In this document: positions 53,839 to 63,035 of the stretch, piece after piece
How positions within the stretch are numbered: the stretch's first letter is position 1
How the letters are laid out: every line of letters begins with the position of its first letter
Origin: CALKZN01 sp050633585
Lineage (GTDB): Bacteria; Pseudomonadota; Gammaproteobacteria; Arenicellales; Arenicellaceae
Direction of reading: 5' to 3'
NCBI GenBank assembly: GCA_050633585.1
Contig: JBOEGT010000025.1
Location: 42,910 to 106,909 of the forward strand
Length of the DNA: 64,000 nucleotides
The notes under the pieces: generated by a model
The model's input: the letters and a program-made list of their open reading frames with translations, nothing else
Told to the model about the DNA's origin: nothing
Databases searched by the model: none
Program-made: the position numbers and the translations under genes

Positions 53839-54576
53839 ATGGAGTTAACACCTCTTTCAATACTGGTCTTATTGATTGCTTTTTGGTGGTCGGGTTTTGT
53901 GCGTGCTGGTCTGGGGTTCGGCGGTGCGGGCTTGATGTATCCCATTGCATTTTTGGTAGTGGATTCGGTTATTTTTATTGTACCGATTGTGGGTGTGCAT
54001 TTATTGATATTCACCAGCATTACTCTTGCTAAGGGAGGATATAAAAAAGTAGATTGGTCAACTACTTTTAAGTTGTTGTTGATTTTATTGCCAGCAAAAA
54101 TTATTGGTGTATTTGGTTTGCTGCAGATGCCTGATTTTTGGTTGTTAATGACGGTCTACGCGATTTTGATTGTGTATTCAGTCGGCTATATTTTTAACAT
54201 CAAAACTAAGCCAAGGCCTTGGCTGAATGGTCCCATCTTGCTGTTTGGTGGTTATGTCTCAGGTTTGAGTTTATCGGGTGCACCCTTGGTGGCGGCCGTG
54301 GCGTTACAGTATCTTAAAAAAGAGCAAGCCAGAGAGTCCATGTATGTACTGTGGATTGTGATGGTTGTTATCAAGCTGTCAACACTGATGGCATATGATA
54401 TCGATATGCAATGGGAGTATCATTTATGGTTGTTGCCAGTCGCATTTATTGGCAATTATATGGGTTTGAAATTGCATGATAAGATTCAACAAATGCAAGG
54501 TGAAATATTCTATCGATGGATGGGAATTGCATTGTTGGCGCTTTCGCTGACTGGTTTAGCAAGGCATCTACTCTAA
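53839..54576 (+). CDS. TSUP (TauE/SafE) family transporter
   Basis: A 245-residue protein with about seven membrane segments and the family layout (FWWSGFVRAGLGFGGAGLMYP; LFGGYVSGLSLSGAPLVAAVALQYL). It belongs to the same superfamily as the 19-21 kb pair, but it is too different to be a recent duplicate. The substrate is unknown. It lies between the HI0933 flavoprotein and the aldo/keto reductase. Confidence 0.85.
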   Translation: MELTPLSILVLLIAFWWSGFVRAGLGFGGAGLMYPIAFLVVDSVIFIVPIVGVHLLIFTSITLAKGGYKKVDWSTTFKLLLILLPAKIIGVFGLLQMPDFWLLMTVYAILIVYSVGYIFNIKTKPRPWLNGPILLFGGYVSGLSLSGAPLVAAVALQYLKKEQARESMYVLWIVMVVIKLSTLMAYDIDMQWEYHLWLLPVAFIGNYMGLKLHDKIQQMQGEIFYRWMGIALLALSLTGLARHLL

Positions 54577-54662
54577 CGACATTTGATAGTATCTCATCAA
54601 ACGGGCTTAACGTGGTTTGGTGGGGCAGGTCTTAATGGTTTAACCGTGATAATAAAATTAAT

Positions 54663-55715
54663 ATGAAATATTCGAGATTAGGCAGTAGTGGTTTAAAAGT
54701 GTCAAAAGTCTGTTTAGGCACCATGACTTGGGGTGAACAAAACACGCAAGATGATGCGAATCAACAGTTAGACTATGCCTTTGAACAAGGTGTTAATTTT
54801 ATTGATACTGCTGAGGTTTATGCAGTGCCTCCCAAGCCTGAAACACAGGGTGATACCGAGCGCATGTTAGGTAATTGGTTGATCAAACACCCAGTTAAGC
54901 GCCAAGATCTTGTGGTCGCGAGTAAAGTCGCAGGGCCTGGGTTATCGTGGATTCGAAATGGTGATCCCATTTCTCCTGCGGGTATTCGAGCGGCAATTGA
55001 AGGATCTTTGCAGCGAATGCAAACGGATTATATTGATCTGTATCAGTTACATTGGCCAAATCGTACATCCCCACATTTTTGTAAACACTGGCCAGCAAGC
55101 GTAGATCATACTGCTGTCAACGTTGATAAAGAGCGTGATGAGTTCTTAGATATTTTAAGAGCCTTAGATGAAGCCGTGAAAGCGGGGAAAATTCGCTATT
55201 GTGGTATTTCAGATGATACGCCATGGGGATTAAAGGAATATTTACACTTATCGGATCAACATGATTTGCCTCGCATGGTATCTGTCCAAAACGAGTTTAA
55301 TTTATTGCACCTCAAAGACTCTCCTTATTTATTGGAAAGTTGCATGTTGGATGATGTTGCGTTTTTACCGTGGTCTCCCTTAGGCGGTGGTGTGTTAACG
55401 GGGAAATATCGCAATGGGGAAGTTCCAGAGAATACGCGATGGTCAATGAGTCAGCGCAATGGTCTATTTCGTGATACGCCAGCCGTTCATGCGGCCATTG
55501 AAGCCTATTTGACGGTTGCCGAAAAACATGGCCTAAGCCTTGCTGAACTTAGTTTAGCGTGGCTAAATCATTTGCCAGGCGTTACATCAACGATCATTGG
55601 CGCGACAACTATGCCGCAGCTAAAGGAAAATATCGCAGCATTTGATATTGAGTTAAGTGATGAGGTATTACAGGATGTGTTAGCCGTGATTAAAGCATTT
55701 CCATCGCCTTTTTAA
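54663..55715 (+). CDS. Aldo/keto reductase, Tas-like
   Basis: A 350-residue NADPH-dependent aldo/keto reductase. Catalytic tetrad: Asp and Tyr in NFIDTAEVYAVP, Lys in VVASKVAGP, His in YQLHWPN. It aligns in layout with E. coli Tas (opening MKYSRLGSSGLKVSKVCLGTMTWGEQ is replaced here by the same block in shorter wording). The C-terminal SPLGGGVLTGKYR and GATTMPQLKENI are NADP-binding features. A terminator follows about 50 bp downstream. Confidence 0.92.
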   Translation: MKYSRLGSSGLKVSKVCLGTMTWGEQNTQDDANQQLDYAFEQGVNFIDTAEVYAVPPKPETQGDTERMLGNWLIKHPVKRQDLVVASKVAGPGLSWIRNGDPISPAGIRAAIEGSLQRMQTDYIDLYQLHWPNRTSPHFCKHWPASVDHTAVNVDKERDEFLDILRALDEAVKAGKIRYCGISDDTPWGLKEYLHLSDQHDLPRMVSVQNEFNLLHLKDSPYLLESCMLDDVAFLPWSPLGGGVLTGKYRNGEVPENTRWSMSQRNGLFRDTPAVHAAIEAYLTVAEKHGLSLAELSLAWLNHLPGVTSTIIGATTMPQLKENIAAFDIELSDEVLQDVLAVIKAFPSPF

Positions 55716-55764
55716 GGGGTAATTTGGATAGTCTTGAGAAAACTTTAAGTGTCTGAATACGCAA

Positions 55765-55797
55765 AAAAAGCCTGATAGCATGACTATCAGGCTTTTT
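55765..55797. terminator. Bidirectional terminator
   Basis: AAAAAGCCTGATAG/CTATCAGGCTTTTT, 14-bp stem, loop CATGA, between the convergent aldo/keto reductase and DoxX genes. Confidence 0.9.
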
Positions 55798-55818
55798 GAA
55801 TTTTTGCACCGCAAGTGT

Positions 55819-56259
55819 TTATCTTTTCTTGCGGGTCAAGAATAATATTAATGCACAACTCACCCAAACACCGCAGGCCATCATAAATAAAACGCCACCA
55901 TCTGTTTTTTGTGTGGCTTCGTCAACGACTCTGTCAACACCTAGCGGTGTGAATAAGTGAAAGAATATCGCGCCAGAGATCACCCCTAATCCAAGCAAGG
56001 CACCTAGTCTTCGAGTGGCGGGAATAATCAGAAGGATACTAGCAACTAATTCAGTTGCGCCAACGGCGACGCCACCAAAGGATGCAAAGGTTGGAGCAAT
56101 AAAGCCTAAACCGATTCCATTCATCCATTCTGCAATGGTAGAAAAGATAATTTCTGTTTCTGGTGAATCAATAATTCCAAACTTAAAAGGCAGCGATTGT
56201 AAAAATACAAACAACACAAATGCGATTAAGATGTATAAAAAGATATTTTTCTTAGTCAA
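55819..56259 (-). CDS. DoxX-family membrane protein
   Basis: A 146-residue protein with four membrane segments. GVAVGATELVASILLIIPATRRLGALLGLGVISGAIFFHLFTPLG has the DoxX-type topology and a conserved HLFTPLG motif. The role is unknown. The TTG start is supported by a strong AAGGAG site 7 nt upstream. Convergent with the aldo/keto reductase gene; divergent from fadD. Confidence 0.82.
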   Translation of the reverse strand: MTKKNIFLYILIAFVLFVFLQSLPFKFGIIDSPETEIIFSTIAEWMNGIGLGFIAPTFASFGGVAVGATELVASILLIIPATRRLGALLGLGVISGAIFFHLFTPLGVDRVVDEATQKTDGGVLFMMACGVWVSCALILFLTRKKR

Positions 56260-56416
56260 AACTAAACTCCTTGATATTATGGATCTGGAAATTAACAGAT
56301 TGTTTTTATTGGATTATGCACATTCATGTTAATAAAGATAGGATTCTTGTCCAACAAACACGGTAAATTCCTTGTATGATGGGCTAAAAAAACATATAAA
56401 AAAAGCGCGAAAAGTC

Positions 56417-58087
56417 ATGAATAGATTCTGGTTAGAAGAGTACCAACAAGGAGTGCCACACGATATTGATGTGAATCAATACCAATCAGTGGCCGATGTA
56501 TTTAGGCAATCCACCCAAGAGTATCCGGAGCGGATTGCGTTCTCAAATTTCGGCACACAGCTGTCTTTTTCTCAATTAGATAAAGAGACGGCGAAAATGA
56601 GTGCTTATTACCAAGGCGTCTTAGGCCTGAGTAAAGGCGATAAAGTAGCTATTATGTTACCAAACATTCTGCAATATCCCATTGCATTGTTTGGAGCTCA
56701 AAGGGCAGGTTTGACGGTAGTCAATGTTGACCCAATGTATACCGCACGTGAACTGAAGCATCAGTTGAATGATTCGGGGGCAAAGGCTCTGGTATTTTTA
56801 GAAAATTTTGCCAATGTTGTTGAAGCCGTATTGCCTGAAGTGGGTGTTGAGCACTTAGTGATGACGAGAGTAGGAGATTATTTAAACTTTCCTAAATCTG
56901 TGTTGATCAACTTTGTACTGAAATATGTCAAAAAAATGGTACCCAAACATGGAATACAAAACTTTGACTTGTTTAACCATGTCTTAGAGCAAGGGGCTAA
57001 GCAGTTAGACGGAGGCTTTCAAAACATTGATGCCGAACTGAATCATGATGATATCGCTTTTCTACAATACACTGGCGGAACCACTGGTGTCTCAAAAGGC
57101 GCTATTCTGACCCATGGAAATATCACCGCTAATGTGGCTCAGGCAAGAGCATGGATTAACCCCGTCATTAGTGCGGGTGAAGAACGAATGATTACGGCTT
57201 TGCCGCTTTATCATATCTTTTCGCTCACAGCGAATTGCTTGTATATTATGAGTATGGGAGGTGAGAATATACTCATTACAAACCCTCGAGATTTTAAAGG
57301 TTTCATCAAAATTCTTCAGAAAGAAAAATTCAGCTGCATCACGGGCGTTAATACCTTATATCGGAAAATGTTAGACACTCCTGGCTTTGATGAAATTGAT
57401 TTTTCGAATATGAAAATTACCTTTGCAGGAGGAATGGCTGTCACCCAAGATGTGGCTGATGAATGGAAGCAGAGAACAGGGAATACCGTGGTAGAGGCTT
57501 ACGGCTTAACTGAAACGTCACCAGCCGCTTGTATAAACCCTATGAACTTGAAAGACTACAACGGCACCATTGGATTGCCCATTTCTTCAACATTGATAAA
57601 GATTATTGATGCAGAGGGTAATGACTTGGGCATGAATGAACCGGGTGAGCTGTGTATAAAAGGACCTCAAGTTACTCAGGGCTATTGGAACTTGCCCGAG
57701 CTAAAAGACACAACTTTCACGAGTGATGGTTATTTTCGAACGGGTGATATTGCTCAAGTCAATGAAAAAGGCTATGTAAAGCTATTAGATCGTATGAAAG
57801 ATATGATCCTAGTGTCGGGGTTTAATGTCTATCCAAACGAACTTGATGATGTACTCAGCTCACACCCTAAAATATTAGAAGCGGCAGTGATTGGTATTGA
57901 TGATGATGTCATGGGTCAGTCTGTGAAAGCCTTTATTGTGAAATCAGACGATAGTTTGACGGAAGATGAGGTTAAAGCATACTGCAAGGAAAATTTAACA
58001 GGCTATAAAAGACCCAGAGAGATCGAGTTTTTAGATGAACTTCCAAAGTCTAATGTGGGTAAAATTTTGCGTAAAGAACTGAGATGA
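56417..58087 (+). CDS. fadD: Long-chain fatty acid--CoA ligase
   Basis: A 556-residue acyl-CoA synthetase. The opening NRFWLEEYQQGVPHDID matches Pseudomonas FadD-type proteins. The AMP-binding signature is YTGGTTGVSKGAILTHGN, with VVEAYGLTETSPA and GYFRTGDIAQV following, and the catalytic Lys near GKILRKEL at the end. It activates free fatty acids for beta-oxidation or lipid synthesis. The start is ATG 56417, which drops 15 non-family residues from an upstream ATG. Weak ribosome site. A DUF1653 gene lies 19 bp downstream. Confidence 0.92.
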   Translation: MNRFWLEEYQQGVPHDIDVNQYQSVADVFRQSTQEYPERIAFSNFGTQLSFSQLDKETAKMSAYYQGVLGLSKGDKVAIMLPNILQYPIALFGAQRAGLTVVNVDPMYTARELKHQLNDSGAKALVFLENFANVVEAVLPEVGVEHLVMTRVGDYLNFPKSVLINFVLKYVKKMVPKHGIQNFDLFNHVLEQGAKQLDGGFQNIDAELNHDDIAFLQYTGGTTGVSKGAILTHGNITANVAQARAWINPVISAGEERMITALPLYHIFSLTANCLYIMSMGGENILITNPRDFKGFIKILQKEKFSCITGVNTLYRKMLDTPGFDEIDFSNMKITFAGGMAVTQDVADEWKQRTGNTVVEAYGLTETSPAACINPMNLKDYNGTIGLPISSTLIKIIDAEGNDLGMNEPGELCIKGPQVTQGYWNLPELKDTTFTSDGYFRTGDIAQVNEKGYVKLLDRMKDMILVSGFNVYPNELDDVLSSHPKILEAAVIGIDDDVMGQSVKAFIVKSDDSLTEDEVKAYCKENLTGYKRPREIEFLDELPKSNVGKILRKELR

Positions 58088-58106
58088 TTAGAGCAGTAGG
58101 TTAAAC

Positions 58107-58316
58107 ATGCGTGCAGGAAAATACCGACATTATAAAGGTAATTTTTATCAGGTAATTGAGGTGGCTACTCACTCAGAAACCGAAGAAAAGCTGGTTGTTT
58201 ACCGCCCAATGTATGGCGAAAGGGCTTTATGGGTGAGGCCTTTGAAAATGTTTAATGAAACGCTTGAAGTAGGGGGTAAAGAAGTGGCGAGGTTTGAATA
58301 TGTTGACGAAGAATAG
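58107..58316 (+). CDS. DUF1653-family protein
   Basis: A 69-residue protein with the DUF1653 pattern: GKYRHYKGNFYQVIEVATHSETEEKLVVYRPMYGERALWVRPLKMF. Its function is unknown; it is commonly a small beta-rich protein. Just after fadD, 19 bp downstream on the same strand. The stop codon lies inside a strong inverted repeat. Confidence 0.88.
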   Translation: MRAGKYRHYKGNFYQVIEVATHSETEEKLVVYRPMYGERALWVRPLKMFNETLEVGGKEVARFEYVDEE

Positions 58317-58346
58317 ACTAGCGATAGTTGATCTATTGCTAGTCTA
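58314..58346. terminator. Hairpin overlapping the DUF1653 stop
   Basis: TAGACTAGCGATAG/CTATTGCTAGTCTA, 14-bp stem with one G-T pair and loop TTGAT. No T run follows, so termination is uncertain. Confidence 0.5.
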
Positions 58347-58387
58347 TGATTTGGTGTTAAGTGCTTCGATGGAGTGATAATAGAAAA

Positions 58388-59308
58388 TCAAGCGAGATGT
58401 TGTTTGAAAAAATCGACTGTTCGAGTCCATGCAAGTTCGGCCGCTTCTTGGTCGTAACGTCCTGTCGAGTCATTGTGAAAACCGTGATTGGTTGCTGGAT
58501 AAATATTGGCTTGAAAATTCACGTTTTTTGATTTTAAAAGGGCTTCATAGGCTGGCCAAGTCGCATTGACACGTTTGTCTAACTCAGCAAATTGCAGCAT
58601 TAGTGGTCCTTTGATATTTGCAACGACATTCTCTTTGGCTGGAGTGCCATAAAATGGCACGGCAGCGTCTATATCGCTGGGTATGGTTGCTGCTAACATA
58701 TTGCTAATATATCCTCCAAAACAAAAACCGACAACGCCGAGCTTCCCATTACTTGAAGTATGATTTTTTAAAAATTGGGCGGCGGCGATAAAGTCTTTTT
58801 CGACTTTTATTTTATCCATCGATTTTTGCATGGCTTTGCCTTTGTCATCATTGCCAGGGTAGCCGCCAAGTGTATGTAAAATATCGGGAGCGAATGCAGT
58901 GAAGCCGACTTTGGCTAATCGACGGGCTACATCTTTGATATACGGGTTTAATCCACGATTTTCATGCACAACAAGAACAACAGGAGTGTTTGCAGAAGTG
59001 TTTTTGGGTTGTACGAAATACCCTCTGCCCTCGCCATGACCTTTTGGAGAAGGGAACGTCAAGTAGCTAGCGTTGATATCTGGGTCATTAAACGACACCT
59101 GTTCAGCTAATGCATAGTTAGGCAGTAATGCGCTGGTCAGAGTAGAAAATGCAATGCCCAAAGTTGTCAGTCGTTTTAAGAAGGTTCTTCTATCGATGTC
59201 TCCATGTGCATATTCATCATACCAATCAAATGCTTCTTGAGGGATGCTGTTGGCGATGGTGTTTTTCTGTACATTTTGCAGCTTGGTGTTGTCAGAGTTT
59301 TTTTTCAT
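58388..59308 (-). CDS. Dienelactone hydrolase-family protein
   Basis: A 306-residue alpha/beta hydrolase. The N-terminal region contains DRRTFLKRLTTLGIAFSTL, a twin-arginine-like signal placed about 36 residues in, and is therefore possibly exported. The catalytic triad is Cys in VVGFCFGGY, Asp in ELDKRVNA and His in TNHGFHND. This is the dienelactone hydrolase/carboxymethylenebutenolidase pattern. It lies downstream of the GlxA-type regulator on the same strand. Confidence 0.9.
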   Translation of the reverse strand: MKKNSDNTKLQNVQKNTIANSIPQEAFDWYDEYAHGDIDRRTFLKRLTTLGIAFSTLTSALLPNYALAEQVSFNDPDINASYLTFPSPKGHGEGRGYFVQPKNTSANTPVVLVVHENRGLNPYIKDVARRLAKVGFTAFAPDILHTLGGYPGNDDKGKAMQKSMDKIKVEKDFIAAAQFLKNHTSSNGKLGVVGFCFGGYISNMLAATIPSDIDAAVPFYGTPAKENVVANIKGPLMLQFAELDKRVNATWPAYEALLKSKNVNFQANIYPATNHGFHNDSTGRYDQEAAELAWTRTVDFFKQHLA

Positions 59309-59419
59309 TATTAGGTCCTCGGTTCATGTGATGGGTTATTTGATAGTTATCATAAGTATCAGATGTGACCAGAGAGTGACGACAGTTATGACTTATTTAA
59401 TGCATTCGTAATATTTGTT

Positions 59420-60337
59420 TCAACTGTTTGTCTGGCGTGCGCGGAATTCTGCCGGTGTGATACCTGCAATGTTTTTGAAAGCTTTAATGAAGTTGCTGGT
59501 GTCCGCATAGCCTAATTTATCGCCAGTGGCTTCGACGCTGAGGTTTTCTAGTTCAAGCAATTGCCTCGCTTTTTCTATTTTTAATTGCATTATATATTGC
59601 TTTGGAGTGAAACCAGTTGCCTTCTTAAAGCGTCGCAAGAGTGTTCGTTCGCTGGTGTTAACATGTTGAGCTATTTCATGGACGTGTAGGTTTGAATAAA
59701 CCTGTTGATCACAAAATTGTTGAGCACGAACGATCATTGCATCGTGATGGAAAAAGTTGGGTTGAAAACGTTGATAATACGCCTGTAGTCTGCCGTTAAA
59801 ATCGAGTAAGCAATAATCAGCGACTTTTTTGGCTAACTCAAAGCCCTTAAAACGCACAATGATATGCAATGCAAGATCTTGGAAGGCATAAAGCCCGGCG
59901 GCAGTGATAACATCACCTTCATCAACAATGATGTCTCGCGCACTAATATGATCGATATCAGGGAAGTCATTAGCGAGCTTTTGGCACAAACGCCAATGTG
60001 TTGTCGCATGTTTCCCCTTTAAGAGTCCTGCATAGGCTAAGCCAAAAACACCGGTGCATGCGGCTGTCACAATCGTACCTGATTGATGCCATCGGCGTAA
60101 AAGCGAGAACATTTCCGCAGATGAAAAATGTGTAAAACTGGGTGAAAGAGACGGAGGAACAAAGAGAACAGTGTGTTTATTCCCCTCAATACCATCGTTT
60201 TGACTGAATCGTTGAATAGAAAAACTCTGGCGTTCAGCTAAAGTATTCGCAATGGTGAAAATATCTTCAATTCCGAATACAGCCGATGGCATAGCGTTGG
60301 GATAATCTAGTACCGTTATGTGAATGGTTTGAATCAT
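59420..60337 (-). CDS. GlxA-family transcriptional regulator
   Basis: A 305-residue regulator: an N-terminal DJ-1/PfpI-like domain (with AACTGVFGLAYAGLL carrying the Cys elbow) and a C-terminal AraC HTH (VHEIAQHVNTSERTLLRRFKKATGFTPKQYIMQLKIEKARQLLE; LGYADTSNFIKAFKNIAGITPAEFRARQ). It is divergent from a cysteine hydrolase gene, which is likely its target, and upstream of the dienelactone hydrolase gene on its own strand. Confidence 0.92.
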   Translation of the reverse strand: MIQTIHITVLDYPNAMPSAVFGIEDIFTIANTLAERQSFSIQRFSQNDGIEGNKHTVLFVPPSLSPSFTHFSSAEMFSLLRRWHQSGTIVTAACTGVFGLAYAGLLKGKHATTHWRLCQKLANDFPDIDHISARDIIVDEGDVITAAGLYAFQDLALHIIVRFKGFELAKKVADYCLLDFNGRLQAYYQRFQPNFFHHDAMIVRAQQFCDQQVYSNLHVHEIAQHVNTSERTLLRRFKKATGFTPKQYIMQLKIEKARQLLELENLSVEATGDKLGYADTSNFIKAFKNIAGITPAEFRARQTNS

Positions 60338-60441
60338 AATGGCGAAATATAACCATAATCAGTCAGAAATAGCCATTATTTTAAAAAGCTGCTTTTTTTA
60401 CACTATCAAAACTTTCCTTAACTGACTTTCACTAAATAAAT

Positions 60442-60996
60442 ATGAAAAAAACAGCATTAATACTCATTGATATTCAAAACGACTACTTTCAAGGCGGAGC
60501 ATTGCCTCTTGTAGGAGCTGAACAGTCTGCCGCAAAATCATCGGACTTACTCGCACTATATCGCGCAAATAAACAGCCAATTATTCACATACAACATGAG
60601 ACGATTGACCCAAGCCGAGGGTTTATGTTGCCAGAGACGAAAGGCCAGAAGATACATGATCTTGTAGCGCCTAGCGGTGATGAGACTGTTTTTACTAAGC
60701 ACTACCCTAATTCGTTTTGGTTAACGGGTTTGGAATCTTATTTAAAAGAACGTGATATTCAGCATATTGTCTTGGCAGGCATGATGACGCATATGTGTGT
60801 CAGTGCAACGGCAAGAGTGGGCATGGAGAGAGGTTTTCAGGTGACGTTAATGAAAGATGCTTGTGCTACAAAAGCGTTAGAACTGGAAGGTGAAATTATT
60901 GATGCAGAGATTGTTCATAAAACAGCTTTGGCAGAGCTAACCCTGTTCGCTGACATTAAAACAACTCAACAATTCATGGAAGCGACCAGTCGCTAG
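60442..60996 (+). CDS. Cysteine hydrolase (isochorismatase family)
   Basis: A 184-residue isochorismatase-fold hydrolase. Catalytic Asp in LILIDIQNDYF, Lys in VFTKHYPNSFW and Cys in MMTHMCVSATAR are all present. The substrate is not readable; relatives act on amides or isochorismate. The 104-bp spacer to the divergent GlxA-type regulator suggests that the regulator controls it. Confidence 0.93.
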   Translation: MKKTALILIDIQNDYFQGGALPLVGAEQSAAKSSDLLALYRANKQPIIHIQHETIDPSRGFMLPETKGQKIHDLVAPSGDETVFTKHYPNSFWLTGLESYLKERDIQHIVLAGMMTHMCVSATARVGMERGFQVTLMKDACATKALELEGEIIDAEIVHKTALAELTLFADIKTTQQFMEATSR

Positions 60997-61014
60997 TGCG
61001 AAATGGGCAAAGAA

Positions 61015-61066
61015 GGGACGCTTGATTTTTTACAGTGAGGCAAAAAAATCATACAAAAAGCGTCCC
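61015..61066. terminator. Long hairpin across the end of the DUF2306-like gene
   Basis: GGGACGCTT (61015-61023) pairs with AAGCGTCCC (61058-61066), and inside it GATTTTTT (61024-61031) with AAAAAATC (61043-61050). It covers the stop codon of the minus-strand gene and follows the hydrolase stop. The T/A stretches suggest a terminator or convergence structure. Confidence 0.45.
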
Positions 61067-61395
61067 GGGGTACTTAACGCGACAATTCCCGCGACGATTG
61101 AGCCTATATACGCACCAATCATAAAGCCTCGATGAATGCGTATTCTGTGGGTTCGAATACCCCATAGGGCAATACAAATACTGCTGATTGAAATCACTGA
61201 AAGTAAGTGAATCCAGCTAAATACGCCATCATGTTGAATAAAGAACGAAATGATTGATGTGCATAGCATTAACACGACCCAAAGACGACCAATCAATTTG
61301 TGTGTCGGTGTGCCTTTGCGTTTTGTCAATATGAAAAGCCCTAGCATTAGGGCTGGGATAACTGTGAGTAGGTGAAGAAAAATCGCGACATCCAT
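61030..61395 (-). CDS. DUF2306-like membrane protein
   Basis: A 121-residue protein with four hydrophobic segments: LHLLTVIPALMLGLFILTKRKGTPTHKLIGRLWVVLM is the DUF2306-type opening, with HRIRIHRGFMIGAYIG later. The function is unknown. It is convergent with the cysteine hydrolase gene, and a long hairpin covers its 3' end. Confidence 0.82.
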   Translation of the reverse strand: MDVAIFLHLLTVIPALMLGLFILTKRKGTPTHKLIGRLWVVLMLCTSIISFFIQHDGVFSWIHLLSVISISSICIALWGIRTHRIRIHRGFMIGAYIGSIVAGIVALSTPGRFLYDFFASL

Positions 61396-61617
61396 GAATG
61401 TAAATTTCGGTGTGAGTTGCTTTAACGGTGTATTAAGAATGACAATATGTATATCCCTACCATACGAAACCTTTGAAGGAACAGCAAGAGATTAACGTTG
61501 ATGATTGTCATTCAATCGTATCGAATAACTCTCTGTTTTAGACCATTGAATGGTATCATTCAGGCCAGTCAGTACATCATCTATTCGGTTTTTATGCCGG
61601 CATGACAGGAGTAATCA

Positions 61618-63018
61618 GTGGAACAGAATCAACATAGTTTTTCGGCATTAGGTCTATCGCCAGAAATGCTGAAAAACTTAACATCATTAGGGTTTGAATC
61701 GATGACATCGATTCAGTCTTTAAGCCTTCCTGCTATTTTAGACAGGAAAGATGTGATTGCCCAAGGCCAAACGGGATCGGGCAAAACGGCGGCATTTGCT
61801 TTAGGGTTGCTCACTCGTTTGGATCCAAAAACCTTTCATGTGCAATCATTAGTGTTATGTCCAACCCGAGAACTTGCCGAACAAATATCGATCGAAATTC
61901 GTCGCATCGCTCGTGCTATTCCAAATATCAAAGTACTCACACTGTGTGGTGGTTCTCCACTGCGTAATCAAGCCAACTCACTAGAGCATGGTGCGCATAT
62001 TGTGGTGGGGACGCCAGGGCGAATTGATGATCATCTCCGCAAACAAACATTGGATGTGAGCCATGTGCAAAGTTTGATTTTGGACGAAGCAGATCGTATG
62101 TTGGATATGGGCTTTCAAGCGACCTTGGACGATATTGTTGAGCAGGTGCCTAAGCAACGCCAAACACTGTTATTTAGCGCGACTTACCCCGAGAAAATTA
62201 AACACATCGCCAAGCGGTTTTTAAATAACCCAACATTAGTGAAAGTTGCACCTACACAAGACTCTGTTCGAGTGGAACACCGGTTTTATGAAGTGCAAAA
62301 AGATGCTCAACGCTTAGAGGCCATTCAATTACTACTGTTAGAAAACGATGCGCGGTCGGTGCTGGTCTTTTGTAATACTCGTGAAGATGTACAAAACGTG
62401 GCTGGTGCTTTAAAAAGTGATGGTTTTAGTGCCTCAGCATTGCATGGTGACATGGAACAACGTGACAGAGATCAAACGTTAGTAAGGTTCTCAAATGGCA
62501 GTTTGCTCGTGCTTGTCGCGACCGATGTGGCGGCACGCGGTTTAGATATCGAATCGGTTGATTTGGTTTTAAACTACTCCTTAGCGCGTGAAATGGAAGT
62601 CTATGTTCATAGGATCGGCCGAACAGGCAGAGCTGGGGCAAAGGGCGTGGCGTGTTCTGTTTTTTCGGCAGGTGAACGCTACCGCTTAGATAAACTGTCG
62701 GCTTATTTAGACATGGATTGCCAATTGTTTGATTTGCCCCAGAAAGAATTGTTGGGCCAAACACCCACGAAATCATCATTATCAACACTCCGTATCGAAG
62801 GTGGAAAAAAACAAAAGCTAAGACCGGGTGATATTGTAGGCGCCTTAACCAGTGATAAAGATGAGCTAGGCACAATATCGAGTGATCAAATCGGTAAAAT
62901 CCAAGTCGGCAATTCGTGGAGTTATGTTGCGATTGAACGTGCTGTTGCAAAATTAGGCGTCAAAAAGTTAATGCAAGGCCGTATCAAAGGCAAGAAATTT
63001 CGAGCGCGTTTAATTTAA
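61618..63018 (+). CDS. dbpA: ATP-dependent RNA helicase DbpA
   Basis: A 466-residue DEAD-box helicase for 23S rRNA assembly. Motifs: Q motif region (GFESMTSIQSLSLPA), Walker A (GQTGSGKT), PTRELAEQ, DEAD (ILDEADRMLDMG), SAT (LFSATYP), and HRIGRTGRAG. The C-terminal 80 residues (LRIEGGKKQKLRPGDIVGALTSD; GRIKGKKFRARLI) match the DbpA RNA-binding domain that recognises helix 92 of 23S rRNA. GTG 61618 start has AGGAG 6 nt upstream. dinB follows 17 bp downstream. Confidence 0.95.
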   Translation: MEQNQHSFSALGLSPEMLKNLTSLGFESMTSIQSLSLPAILDRKDVIAQGQTGSGKTAAFALGLLTRLDPKTFHVQSLVLCPTRELAEQISIEIRRIARAIPNIKVLTLCGGSPLRNQANSLEHGAHIVVGTPGRIDDHLRKQTLDVSHVQSLILDEADRMLDMGFQATLDDIVEQVPKQRQTLLFSATYPEKIKHIAKRFLNNPTLVKVAPTQDSVRVEHRFYEVQKDAQRLEAIQLLLLENDARSVLVFCNTREDVQNVAGALKSDGFSASALHGDMEQRDRDQTLVRFSNGSLLVLVATDVAARGLDIESVDLVLNYSLAREMEVYVHRIGRTGRAGAKGVACSVFSAGERYRLDKLSAYLDMDCQLFDLPQKELLGQTPTKSSLSTLRIEGGKKQKLRPGDIVGALTSDKDELGTISSDQIGKIQVGNSWSYVAIERAVAKLGVKKLMQGRIKGKKFRARLI

Positions 63019-63035
63019 GGGCTTAAGCGGGAAGT

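Noticed and set aside
56372..56416. Upstream start of fadD
   Set aside because: The 15 extra residues (rich in Lys) are not part of the family; ATG 56417 gives the standard N-terminus.
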